Notes: generated by a model not told the origin, from the letters alone. Counted from the first letter of the stretch, positions 1 to 5,722 are shown. The stretch is DNA of 6,535 nucleotides from an uncultured Lachnospiraceae bacterium (GCA_910583965.1 CAJUAE010000148.1:1-6535); one strand, 5' to 3'. Numbers and translations are program-made.

Positions 1-645
1 TCACAGGCATCCAGTGGGAAGTATTTTGCGTCAGTGCTGGTAGAAACAGAACATGAGGAAATGTCGTATACAGAGGGGAACATAGGATTGGATTTAGGGA
101 TTAAGGATTTGTGTATTATGTCTAATGGAGAAAAATATGGGAATCCAAAGACAATAAAGAAATATGAGAAAAAGCTTGCCAAACTGCAAAGGAGACTTGC
201 GCATAAAGAAAAAGGGGGAAGCAATTATTATAAACAGAAAAAGAGAATAGCATTATGCCATGAGAAAATTACGAATACGAGAAAAGACTATCTGCATAAA
301 GTTTCCAATGAGATTATCAGCGAAAACCAAGTGATAGTTTTGGAAAACTTACAGATAAGGAATATGGTAAAAAATCATCATCTGGCAAAATCCATATCTG
401 ATGTGTCATGGTATGAGCTGACAAGGCAGTTAGAGTATAAGTCAGCGTGGAATGGGAGGAAGTACATCAAAATAGATACATTCTATGCCAGCAGCCAGAT
501 ATGTTCTGCCTGTGGAAATCAGAATGCCGATACAAAAGATTTGTCAGTAAGGGAATGGGAATGCCCGGTTTGTGGTGCAAAACATGACAGGGATATTAAT
601 GCGGCAAGGAATATTTTAGCAGAAGGACTAAGGCAAACAGCGTAA
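1..645 (+). CDS. tnpB: TnpB, RNA-guided nuclease of IS200/IS605-type element (5' part outside window)
   Basis: C-terminal ~214 residues of a TnpB (IS605 OrfB) protein; the frame is open from base 1, so the gene begins left of the window. In this family TnpB is a compact RuvC-like nuclease guided by an RNA transcribed from the element's right end. All three RuvC acidic residues are visible: Asp in GLDLGIKDL, Glu in VLENLQIRN and Asp in HDRDINAARNI. A four-Cys zinc ribbon (CSACG ... CPVCG) sits between the last two. A lysine-rich helical stretch (KKYEKKLAKLQRRL) lies in the expected place. The visible part has no frameshift or internal stop, so at least the catalytic half is intact. A GTG at 34 could be mistaken for a start, but the family-typical SSGKYFASVLVE reads through it. 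No TnpA or left end is in view, so autonomy of the element cannot be judged. Confidence 0.93.
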   Translation, partial: SQASSGKYFASVLVETEHEEMSYTEGNIGLDLGIKDLCIMSNGEKYGNPKTIKKYEKKLAKLQRRLAHKEKGGSNYYKQKKRIALCHEKITNTRKDYLHKVSNEIISENQVIVLENLQIRNMVKNHHLAKSISDVSWYELTRQLEYKSAWNGRKYIKIDTFYASSQICSACGNQNADTKDLSVREWECPVCGAKHDRDINAARNILAEGLRQTA

Positions 646-772
646 AGGGAAACGATATAGGGTAGGGACTGCCCGAATTAACGCCTGTGGAGATAGTAGG
701 TAAACCAAACAAGTTTGGTTACGAGGTCGATGAAGCAGGAAGCCCATTGGCTTTAGACAATGGGTAGTTCAC
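600..772 (+). ncRNA. Probable TnpB reRNA/omegaRNA scaffold and element right end
   Basis: The segment after the tnpB stop has the layout of an IS605-type right end, from which the guide-RNA scaffold of TnpB is made. Two hairpins are visible. One is a perfect 8-bp stem, AACCAAAC/GTTTGGTT (703-710 with 713-720). The other is a 7-bp stem, CCCATTG/CAATGGG (743-749 with 758-764), followed by GTAGTTCAC. The pattern GAAGC..GAAGCCCATTGGCTTTAG..AATGGGTAGTTCAC resembles the conserved end of many clostridial TnpB elements, as I recall it. The guide would then be read from about 773 onward. The 5' limit (set inside the tnpB tail) and the exact 3' boundary are estimates. Confidence 0.6.
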
Positions 773-791
773 ATATGATTGATTTGATTTA

Positions 792-939
792 CATCAGTTT
801 ACAATTTTTTTAAATTTATTCGACTTGCTGTTTAAAATGTAATAAATATGCACTTTATCGTCTACAAAATACAGGAAAATTAAATATTTATTTAATGTAA
901 AACTATGAAAATATAATTAAAAAAACTTGTAAACTGCTG
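792..939. mobile_element. MITE-like element, 148 bp, with terminal inverted repeats
   Basis: The left end (792-813) reads CATCAGTTTACAA followed by seven T and AA. The reverse complement of the right end (939-917) reads CAGCAGTTTACAAG followed by seven T and AA. The arms differ by one substitution and one extra base over about 23 positions. The interior is very AT-rich and has no usable ORF. TTA sits directly outside both ends (789-791 and 940-942), a possible but weak 3-bp target duplication in such AT-rich DNA. The arm core TTTACAA plus T-run matches the ends of the neighbouring IS (974-2003), so this is probably a non-autonomous relative. Together with the reRNA region it fills the gene-free interval 646-987. 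Confidence 0.6.
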
Positions 940-973
940 TTATATAATATAAACGTATGAATGAATATTTTAC

Positions 974-993
974 ACTACTTTACAACTTTATAA
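974..993. repeat. Left terminal inverted repeat of the IS
   Basis: ACTACTTTACAACTTTATAA matches the reverse complement of 1984-2003 at 18 of 20 positions. The transposase pseudogene's stop codon lies inside this arm. Confidence 0.7.
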
Positions 994-1936
994 ATAATAC
1001 CCATGTTGCTGAACCACCTGTTTTAAGGCATTTATTAAGGCTTTTGATTTTATGCAAGTTTCGATAATTTCCGCCAAAATGGCATAAACTATCTGTCGAC
1101 GGATCTGTTCACTTAGCGCAAAATGAAATCCTTGTACGCTTTCTGACTGATATTTATTCAATGACACATCCTGATACGACAGTATTTTCATGGCACAGTA
1201 TGAGATGTTGATTAGATTGACCAGTATTTCAATCCCTTTTTGGCTTCTTACCATGTAATTACACAATGACCAGAATATTTTTTGTTCATAATAACTAACT
1301 TCTATGTTCCATCTGAAAGGATACAGCATCAGAGGAATATACTACATATGACGGCTGTCAGTCTGGCTCAGAGGCGATTTTCGGTTTGCTGTTGCGGCAG
1401 ATCATATATAACGAAATCGGATCTATTTCCTATGAGATCAAGATTTTCATATTCATCCATAATGGAAACAAGCTCTTTTTACATACCAACTGTCACAAAG
1501 AATGATAACATTTTTCTTTGTATGAAATATAAGTATTACATGATGGATCATGGAGGCCGCCAGTTCCAGTTTTTGACTCCTTTTTCTGCCATATACGGTA
1601 TCCAAGTGGAACAGAAAGATAATGGATCTTGCCTTTCTTCTATACTGGCACACAGAGCATGACACTTACAAAATAGTGTCTATTCAGATAATTAGAGCCA
1701 TTGTGTGCGACATGGTCAAAAAGGGTACAGATATTCTCGAATGTTTTACCAAACTTTTAGACCATCGTATCGTCAATATAAAGAAAAACAGGCTGTGATT
1801 GTAGTTTTTCTGGTATCAGTTTTAAATCTATAGAAGCAGTGGTGTTCATAAAGTTATAATAATTCACCTTAACATAGAAACATGCATAAGTTATGCGTAC
1901 AAGGTCACTCTCTTTCGTATATTTTAGATGGCAAAT
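988..1936 (-). pseudogene. Broken IS4-like DDE transposase
   Basis: Minus-strand remnant that can be pieced together across three frame changes. Segment 1 (about 1936-1575) carries ASIDLKLIPEKLQ and the first catalytic Asp in VFLYIDD (D codon 1772-1774), but has stops at 1757-1759 and 1640-1642. An apparent extra A in the homopolymer at 1570-1574 shifts the frame into LELAASM and VIILCDSWYVK, which holds the second Asp (codon 1492-1494). A second shift near 1465 leads to MDEYENLDLIGNRSDFVIYDLPQQ. The last segment, SRHM-stop-YIPLMLYPFRWNIEVSYYEQK, has a TAG at 1342-1344 where Q is likely and holds the catalytic Glu (codon 1300-1302). Only 64 codons separate the second Asp from the Glu, short for this group, so an internal deletion near 1360 is likely. 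The intact 113-codon stretch at 988-1329 is only the C-terminal tail and is not a gene by itself. Confidence 0.82.
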
Positions 1937-1983
1937 TTATTATACATCAGAAAGTGCTTTGTACGTTATTTTATTTTTCTTTT

Positions 1984-2003
1984 TTAAAAAGTTGTAAAGT
2001 GGT
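1984..2003. repeat. Right terminal inverted repeat of the IS
   Basis: TTAAAAAGTTGTAAAGTGGT is the partner of the arm at 974-993. The sequence just outside it (TTATATAA) also appears just outside the right end of the MITE-like element (940-947), giving a roughly 30-bp imperfect direct repeat between 920-950 and 1986-2016. Confidence 0.65.
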
Positions 2004-2016
2004 ATTATATAAGATA

Positions 2017-2045
2017 TTGATTTCATTTATTTTTCATGATACCAT
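2017..2045 (+). promoter_or_regulatory. Candidate guaA promoter
   Basis: TTGATT (2017-2022), a 17-bp spacer and TACCAT (2040-2045) would start transcription near 2052 and give a leader of about 50 nt before guaA. A closer consensus match, ATGACA-17-TAAAAT (2059-2087), would begin transcription inside the ribosome binding site, so it is less likely. No purine riboswitch core is visible in the leader. Upstream DNA was replaced or displaced by the IS ending at 2003. Confidence 0.3.
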
Positions 2046-2104
2046 AGAGCATATATTTATGACAATATGGATGAAATCATTTAAAATAGCGAGGAGGATA
2101 AACG

Positions 2105-3685
2105 ATGGAAATGGAAAAAAAACATTCCATGGAGAAAGGGCTTTCCGACGAAAAAGTAATTGTTATTGATTTTGGTGGTCAGTACAATCAACTTGTGGCA
2201 AGACGTGTTAGGGAATGCAATGTTTACTGTGAGATTTATTCTTATAAAACGGATATTGAACAGATTAAGGCAATTGCACCAAAGGGGATTATACTGACAG
2301 GGGGCCCAAATAGTTGCTATGAAGAAAATGCGCCCACTTACACAAAAGAACTTTTTGAGCTGGAGATTCCGGTTTTGGGATTTTGTTACGGTGCACAGCT
2401 CATGATGCATATACTTGGCGGTAAGGTGGAAAAAGCACCGGTGCGTGAGTACGGAAAGATTCAGGTTTCAGTAGCTTCGGATTCTCCTCTGTTTGCCGGT
2501 GTGTCGGCGTCAACGATTTGCTGGATGAGCCATAATGACTATATTTCTCAGACTGCTCCCGGTTTTTCAGTTTGTGCGCACACAGCAGACTGCCCGGTGG
2601 CAGCAGCGGAGTGTGCAGAGAAAAAGCTTTATGCAATCCAGTTCCACCCTGAGGTGCTGCATACGGTTGAGGGAACAAAAATGATTGATAACTTTGTGCG
2701 CGGCATCTGTGGCTGTGCGGGCACATGGCGTATGGATTCGTTTGTGGAGGAGTCTGTAAAACAAATTCGCGAAAAGGTTGGCGGCGGCAAAGTGCTGCTT
2801 GCATTGTCGGGCGGTGTGGATTCGTCAGTTGCTGCAGGTCTGCTGTCGCGTGCAATCGGAAAGCAGCTTACGTGTGTCTTTGTGGACCACGGTTTGCTGC
2901 GTAAAAATGAAGGGGACGAGGTTGAGGCTGTCTTTGGTCCAAATGGGGACTTTGACTTGAACTTTATCCGTGTCAACGCACAGGAGCGGTATTATGCGAA
3001 GCTTGCCGGTGTGACAGAGCCTGAGACAAAGAGAAAGATTATCGGGGAGGAATTTATCCGTGTGTTCGAGGAGGAGGCGAAGAAAATTGGCGCTGTGGAT
3101 TTCTTAGCACAGGGAACAATTTATCCCGACGTAGTGGAGAGCGGCCTTGGCGGGGAGTCGGCGGTGATTAAATCACATCATAATGTTGGAGGATTACCAG
3201 ATTATGTCGATTTCAAAGAAATTATTGAACCGCTTCGTGATTTGTTTAAGGACGAGGTTCGAAAGGCGGGATTGGAATTAGGGATTCCTAAGCGGCTGGT
3301 ATTCCGCCAGCCATTCCCGGGACCCGGGCTTGGGATTCGGATTATCGGGGAAGTTACAGCAGAGAAGGTGCGGATTGTGCAGGACGCAGATGCGATCTAC
3401 CGTGAGGAGATTGCAAAGGCAGGACTAGACAGAAGTATCGGACAGTATTTTGCGGCGCTTACGAATATGCGCAGTGTCGGTGTCATGGGAGACGAGCGGA
3501 CGTATGATTATGCGGTCGCACTTCGGGCTGTGAATACGGTTGACTTTATGACCGCGGAGTGTGCGGAAGTGCCGTTTGCGGTGTTGCAGGTGGTTATGAG
3601 CCGGATTATTAATGAGGTGCGGGGGGTTAATCGGGTAGTGTATGATTTGACAAGTAAACCGCCAGGGACGATTGAGTTCGAGTGA
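2105..3685 (+). CDS. guaA: GMP synthase (glutamine-hydrolysing)
   Basis: Cytosolic enzyme that converts XMP, ATP and glutamine to GMP, the last step of de novo guanine nucleotide synthesis. The 526 aa match the usual full length. The class I glutamine amidotransferase domain covers about residues 17-203, with catalytic Cys94 in GFCYGAQL and His181/Glu183 in QFHPEV. The ATP pyrophosphatase domain follows from about 212, with the PP-loop SGGVDSS at 235-241 and VDHGLLRKNEG at 260-270. The C-terminal dimerisation domain contains QPFPGPGLGIRI (402-413) and the conserved end TSKPPGTIEFE (516-526). The ATG at 2105 has GAGGAGG at 2091-2097, 7 nt upstream, which favours it over Met9. The first ~16 residues are an ordinary N-terminal extension. 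The body is clearly GC-richer than flanking DNA, as expected for a resident gene among AT-rich accessory DNA. It stands alone, closed by the terminator at 3692-3736. Confidence 0.98.
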   Translation: MEMEKKHSMEKGLSDEKVIVIDFGGQYNQLVARRVRECNVYCEIYSYKTDIEQIKAIAPKGIILTGGPNSCYEENAPTYTKELFELEIPVLGFCYGAQLMMHILGGKVEKAPVREYGKIQVSVASDSPLFAGVSASTICWMSHNDYISQTAPGFSVCAHTADCPVAAAECAEKKLYAIQFHPEVLHTVEGTKMIDNFVRGICGCAGTWRMDSFVEESVKQIREKVGGGKVLLALSGGVDSSVAAGLLSRAIGKQLTCVFVDHGLLRKNEGDEVEAVFGPNGDFDLNFIRVNAQERYYAKLAGVTEPETKRKIIGEEFIRVFEEEAKKIGAVDFLAQGTIYPDVVESGLGGESAVIKSHHNVGGLPDYVDFKEIIEPLRDLFKDEVRKAGLELGIPKRLVFRQPFPGPGLGIRIIGEVTAEKVRIVQDADAIYREEIAKAGLDRSIGQYFAALTNMRSVGVMGDERTYDYAVALRAVNTVDFMTAECAEVPFAVLQVVMSRIINEVRGVNRVVYDLTSKPPGTIEFE

Positions 3686-3691
3686 GAAGTA

Positions 3692-3736
3692 AAATCCTCG
3701 CAAGTCTTGAAAAATCAAGGCTTGCGGGGATTTTTT
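3692..3736 (+). terminator. Intrinsic terminator of guaA, probably bidirectional
   Basis: A 19-bp stem pairs 3692-3710 with 3715-3733 around an AAAA loop; all positions pair, two as G-T. A T-run (3731-3736) follows. It starts 6 bases after the guaA stop. On the minus strand the stem is followed by TTTTACTT, so it may also stop transcripts from the convergent GIY-YIG gene. Confidence 0.93.
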
Positions 3737-3745
3737 AGGTGGCGG

Positions 3746-3763
3746 TGGGTACGATTTGGGTAC
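3746..3763. repeat. Short direct repeat TGGGTAC x2 after guaA
   Basis: TGGGTAC occurs at 3746-3752 and 3757-3763, separated by GATT, directly beyond the guaA terminator and before the accessory block. Closely spaced direct repeats of this size are found at recombinase binding sites of integrative elements, but no integrase is present here and the role is unproven. Confidence 0.35.
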
Positions 3764-3808
3764 AAAAAATTATAAGTAGGGTTAGAGCGAGGAAAAGGCT
3801 TTTCACTT

Positions 3809-4225
3809 TTAAGTTTCTTCGACTATGAAATTTGTTGTTAGGAATTTCGCTTTTCCAGATAAAGATATTTTTGTATCAGTGTAAGGAAAATTGTTAAAGT
3901 ATTCTTTATTCATTGGTGGCTTGTGTTTGAATATCAAAGCAGCTTCTGCTCGCTCTCTGTCATCTTCATTGATGGGAGCAAATGAATAACACAAAGTTTC
4001 ATTAGCAGATAATTCTTTTTTCCAATCATCCAGTCTATCATGCTTGGCTATTCTTCTATGCACATCTTCGGATTCACCAATATATAGTAACTTTGTGATT
4101 GAAACGGTTTTTTCATTGCTGTTGTATACACATGAATATACACAATATATGCCAGATTTGCTAGGCACGCTATCTTTGTTAACTTCTCGCCAATATCCGT
4201 CGAAATCTAAATCAATAGTTTTCAT
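3809..4225 (-). CDS. GIY-YIG nuclease superfamily protein, single domain
   Basis: A 138-aa protein. The GIY motif is at 25-27 (SGIYCVY) and YIG at 48-50 (KLLYIGES), followed by the conserved Arg in DVHRRIAKH (57/58). Glu94 in ERAEAALIFKHKPPMN is the expected metal-binding catalytic residue, and Asn106 is the conserved Asn after KPP. The key residues of a GIY-YIG nuclease are therefore present and an active fold is plausible. There is no DNA-binding domain such as those in UvrC or homing endonucleases, so the target is unknown; stand-alone members occur in mobile and defence contexts. The start at 4225 has AAGGAG about 13 nt upstream, a rather long spacing. The gene lies 89 bp beyond the DUF2188 gene, with a terminator between them, so it may depend on read-through or a weak promoter of its own. 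It converges on guaA. Confidence 0.88.
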   Translation of the reverse strand: MKTIDLDFDGYWREVNKDSVPSKSGIYCVYSCVYNSNEKTVSITKLLYIGESEDVHRRIAKHDRLDDWKKELSANETLCYSFAPINEDDRERAEAALIFKHKPPMNKEYFNNFPYTDTKISLSGKAKFLTTNFIVEET

Positions 4226-4290
4226 AATAAAATAAATTCTCCTTGTTATGTTACTTTTGGGTTTACCGTTATTGCTTATATTGCACTAAT

Positions 4291-4317
4291 AAAAAGATAG
4301 GCAGATTTTACTGCCTA
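4291..4317 (-). terminator. Intrinsic terminator overlapping the DUF2188 stop codon
   Basis: On the minus strand TAGGCAG (4317-4311), a 6-nt loop and CTGCCTA (4304-4298) form a perfect 7-bp stem. TC and TTTTT (4295-4291) follow. The TAG stop of the DUF2188 gene (4317-4315) is the first three bases of the stem. It should end the two-gene transcript and limit flow into the GIY-YIG gene. Confidence 0.8.
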
Positions 4318-4539
4318 CCCTTTTGGGGGATAGGGATCATTTCCATGCGAGTCTTTGGCTCTTATTTGTCCATTTGCTCTATGGATAACTAATTCAGAAC
4401 CTTGATGCTGCGAAATTGAACGCCCGATATTAATAGCTTCAGCTTGGGTACTGGTTCTTACAGTAGCGCGACTATTACCAGCTCCTTTTACTTGCCAGCC
4501 GCCATCCGGATGAGGAGTAATATGCTGATTTTTTCTCAT
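4315..4539 (-). CDS. DUF2188 family protein
   Basis: A 74-aa protein with the clear hallmarks of the DUF2188 family. These are an N-terminal HITPHPDGGWQVKGAGNSRAT block (6-26), the helix TQAEAINIGRSISQHQGSELVIHR (31-54), and the closing motif GQIRAKDSHGNDPYPPKG (57-74). The length is normal and both ends match the family. The biochemical role of DUF2188 is not established; members are short, cytosolic and often in accessory DNA. The start is fixed by AGGAGG (4553-4548), 8 nt upstream. That site overlaps the stop codon of the preceding gene, which suggests linked translation. It is the second gene of a tight pair. Confidence 0.92.
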   Translation of the reverse strand: MRKNQHITPHPDGGWQVKGAGNSRATVRTSTQAEAINIGRSISQHQGSELVIHRANGQIRAKDSHGNDPYPPKG

Positions 4540-4547
4540 AATGCATA

Positions 4548-4553
4548 CCTCCT
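4548..4553 (-). promoter_or_regulatory. Ribosome binding site overlapping the upstream stop codon
   Basis: AGGAGG on the minus strand overlaps two bases of the TAG stop (4554-4552) of the 70-aa gene and lies 8 nt before the DUF2188 ATG. Ribosomes finishing the first gene end on this site, the usual arrangement for translational coupling. Confidence 0.8.
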
Positions 4554-4764
4554 ATTCTGTGTGGGCTTCAGAGCAACAATGGATGCAACCATCAGCTTTG
4601 GAATAACCTTTTGACTTTGCAGTAGCTACAGCAGCAATACCATCAATAAAGTAACCAAGATAGGTACGATTTGTAGGAGAAGGAAGATATTTGCAATCTT
4701 CTGTATGAACTTCGTTGTTACCGTTAGGGTTTGTTGTATTATTGTTAATATAATAATGTTTCAT
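4552..4764 (-). CDS. Small His/Cys-rich protein, possible metal binder
   Basis: A 70-aa protein of no family that I can name. The N-terminus is Asn-rich (KHYYINNNTTNPNGNN). A conserved-looking block follows: EVHTEDCKYLP (18-28), YLGYFIDGIAAVATAKSKGY (35-54) and ADGCIHCCSEAHTE (57-70). His20, Cys24, Cys60, Cys63, Cys64 and His68 could form a zinc site of the H-x3-C ... C-x2-C type. The shape recalls Ada-like metal-binding modules, in which an 'LGYF..A...AK..GY..C..C' stretch is typical, but that is only a resemblance. The start has GAGG 8 nt upstream. A small hairpin, GGCG-TTTT-CGCC (4791-4780), precedes the ribosome binding site. It is the first gene of the pair with DUF2188, only 12 bp apart. 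Confidence 0.75.
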   Translation of the reverse strand: MKHYYINNNTTNPNGNNEVHTEDCKYLPSPTNRTYLGYFIDGIAAVATAKSKGYSKADGCIHCCSEAHTE

Positions 4765-4807
4765 TGTGTTTACCTCGTTGGCGAAAACGCCGGAATCCTA
4801 GTTTATA

Positions 4808-4835
4808 GTTATAAATCTATTTTAAACTAAGTCAA
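4808..4835 (-). promoter_or_regulatory. Candidate promoter of the 70-aa/DUF2188 pair
   Basis: On the minus strand TTGACT (4835-4830), a 16-bp spacer and TATAAC (4813-4808) lie 44 bp before the start codon. An inverted repeat TAGTTTA/TAAACTA (4799-4805 with 4824-4830) brackets the -10 region and could bind a regulator. A separate TTGACA (4855-4850) upstream has no good -10 partner but contains the TGACAT motif seen at the XRE operator. Confidence 0.45.
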
Positions 4836-4878
4836 AAGAGCAGTTCATATGTCAATATCTCTCCTTTCCAATAAATGG

Positions 4879-4890
4879 TTTTGGCCAAAA
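4879..4890. repeat. 12-bp perfect palindrome
   Basis: TTTTGGCCAAAA lies in the gene-free stretch 4765-5025, upstream of the 70-aa gene. It may be a protein-binding site, but no partner is evident and the flanks do not extend the symmetry. Confidence 0.35.
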
Positions 4891-4972
4891 ATCATTGACT
4901 AACGCTCCTAAACAAGGTATGATAAGACTGTCGAGGAATTAACAACCTAACTTAGAAGGATGTTGATTTTTG

Positions 4973-5013
4973 AAAAGGTCTTGAAAGCATTGACGTGCTA
5001 TCAAGGTCTTTTT
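4973..5013 (-). terminator. Intrinsic terminator after the 174-aa XRE gene
   Basis: GGTCTTGA (4977-4984) pairs with TCAAGGTC (5001-5008), two pairs being G-T. AGCA (4986-4989) pairs with TGCT (4996-4999) across an A-A mismatch, with a 6-nt loop. A-runs and T-runs flank both sides (AAAA 4973-4976, TTTTT 5009-5013), so it can work in both directions. It begins about 18 bp after the XRE stop codon. Confidence 0.82.
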
Positions 5014-5025
5014 CTTTTGAAATAG

Positions 5026-5550
5026 TTAGTTTTCAGAAGAGAGTTTATCCATTAAATCAGATAAGGACTCTTCGTTATTAGCATTTTCTGAATTTCGAAT
5101 ATCTACAATACTTTCTAAGCGTGCTCCCATTTTTTTGTTTATTTTAAGAGCAGTTTCCAATTTTTCTAAGGAACCGTCGTCTGCAGTAGCTAAGAGTAGT
5201 TTTGTTGCTGTCATATACTCTCGGATAGCTTTATCAAAAGTAATAGAGGAAAATAAATTATGAAAGTCCTCAGCCTTAGCATGTTCGCCATTACTATCCA
5301 TTTCAATTTGTCTTTGACGCTTTGAATTTTGAACGAGCATCGCTCGAACGGTATCGTTAAGCACTTCATCATAGAAAAATTCAGGTCCGATTCCATAAAA
5401 GAGGGACAATTTTTCTAAACAGGAACTAGAAGCTTTTTTATCTTCTTGATTTTCCCAGTTAGAAATTGTTGCACGATTAACATTAATTGCTTTTGCAATT
5501 TCATCTTGCGTAATTCCATAAATTTCCCGAATACTTTTTAAGTTATTCAT
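5026..5550 (-). CDS. XRE-family HTH transcriptional regulator (174 aa)
   Basis: An N-terminal Cro/C1-type helix-turn-helix spans about residues 4-58: LKSIREIYGITQDEIAKAINVNRATISNWENQ, then a C-terminal HTH helix ending in LSLFYGIGPEFFYDE. The recognition helix is around VNRATISNWEN. The remaining ~110 residues are acidic and helical, with no domain I recognise; they probably serve oligomerisation or signal sensing. The frame stays open up to 5676, but that extension is a hydrophobic translation of the promoter. The ATG at 5550 has AGGTGG (5564-5559) 8 nt upstream and starts exactly at the HTH, so it is preferred. The promoter overlaps repeated TGACAT sites, which suggests autorepression. It is monocistronic, with a terminator right after it. 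Confidence 0.88.
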   Translation of the reverse strand: MNNLKSIREIYGITQDEIAKAINVNRATISNWENQEDKKASSSCLEKLSLFYGIGPEFFYDEVLNDTVRAMLVQNSKRQRQIEMDSNGEHAKAEDFHNLFSSITFDKAIREYMTATKLLLATADDGSLEKLETALKINKKMGARLESIVDIRNSENANNEESLSDLMDKLSSEN

Positions 5551-5558
5551 ATGTACAA

Positions 5559-5564
5559 CCACCT
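5559..5564 (-). promoter_or_regulatory. Ribosome binding site that sets the 174-aa XRE start
   Basis: AGGTGG on the minus strand, 8 nt before ATG 5550-5548. With transcription predicted to begin near 5566, the leader is only about 16 nt, so any upstream start would lie outside the message. Confidence 0.7.
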
Positions 5565-5566
5565 TT

Positions 5567-5601
5567 TGACATAATATAACATGACATTGGTAAAATGTCA
5601 A
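5567..5601 (-). promoter_or_regulatory. Strong promoter with overlapping TGACAT operator
   Basis: On the minus strand TTGACA (5601-5596), a 17-bp spacer and TATATT (5578-5573) form a near-consensus sigma-A promoter. Three TGACAT half-sites overlap it. On the plus strand they are TGACAT at 5567-5572 and 5582-5587, 15 bp apart, and the inverted ATGTCA at 5595-5600. The last two make a 19-bp dyad covering the -35 box and spacer. This is the usual form of an autoregulated XRE repressor promoter; binding by the XRE protein itself is inferred. Confidence 0.78.
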
Positions 5602-5722
5602 CAATAAAATGATGGATAACGAAAAATATAACAAATTACAACACGAGATAACAAGAAGCAACACAATTAATGACAAAGACTAAATTGCTAGCTATTATTT
5701 TGTATATTTGGAGTATGTAAAA

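Larger units (their letters stand above)
974..2003 (-). mobile_element. Decayed IS, about 1030 bp, IS4-like, with terminal inverted repeats
   Basis: The ends form a 20-bp inverted repeat with 18 matches: ACTACTTTACAACTTTATAA at 974-993, and its counterpart ACCACTTTACAACTTTTTAA read on the minus strand at 2003-1984. Between them lies a broken minus-strand transposase whose final stop codon (988-990) falls inside the left repeat, as is common for compact IS elements. The exact Y-(2)-R-(3)-E-(6)-K motif points to the IS4 group of DDE transposases. No direct target duplication is recognisable at the flanks (TGAATATTTTAC left, ATTATATAAGAT right), consistent with an old, eroded insertion. The right end lies about 100 bp before guaA. 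Confidence 0.7.

Noticed and set aside
1282..1662. Plus-strand ORF of 126 codons across the IS
   Set aside because: It is antisense to the transposase pseudogene, whose motifs (LCDSWY, YREK) read on the minus strand; the product has no family features and no ribosome binding site.
2059..2087. ATGACA-17-TAAAAT as the guaA promoter
   Set aside because: The consensus match is good, but the start would fall at about 2094 inside the ribosome binding site, leaving almost no leader; kept only as an alternative.
2004..2104. Purine riboswitch upstream of guaA
   Set aside because: The leader is too short and lacks the conserved P1/J2-3 elements of the purine aptamer.
1882..2169. Plus-strand ORF of 95 codons ending inside guaA
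   Set aside because: It spans the IS terminal repeat and overlaps the guaA start out of frame; it reads as AT-rich noise.
2400..2976. Minus-strand ORFs within guaA (151, 115 and 65 codons)
   Set aside because: They are frame shadows of the guaA coding sequence with no domains of their own.
4044..4235. Plus-strand 63-codon ORF opposite the GIY-YIG gene
   Set aside because: It is antisense to a gene with clear catalytic motifs and has no recognisable features.
5551..5676. Hydrophobic N-terminal extension of the 174-aa XRE protein (possible membrane segment)
   Set aside because: The extension is translated from the promoter and operator; the predicted transcript starts near 5566, after that region, and the HTH begins right at the later ATG.
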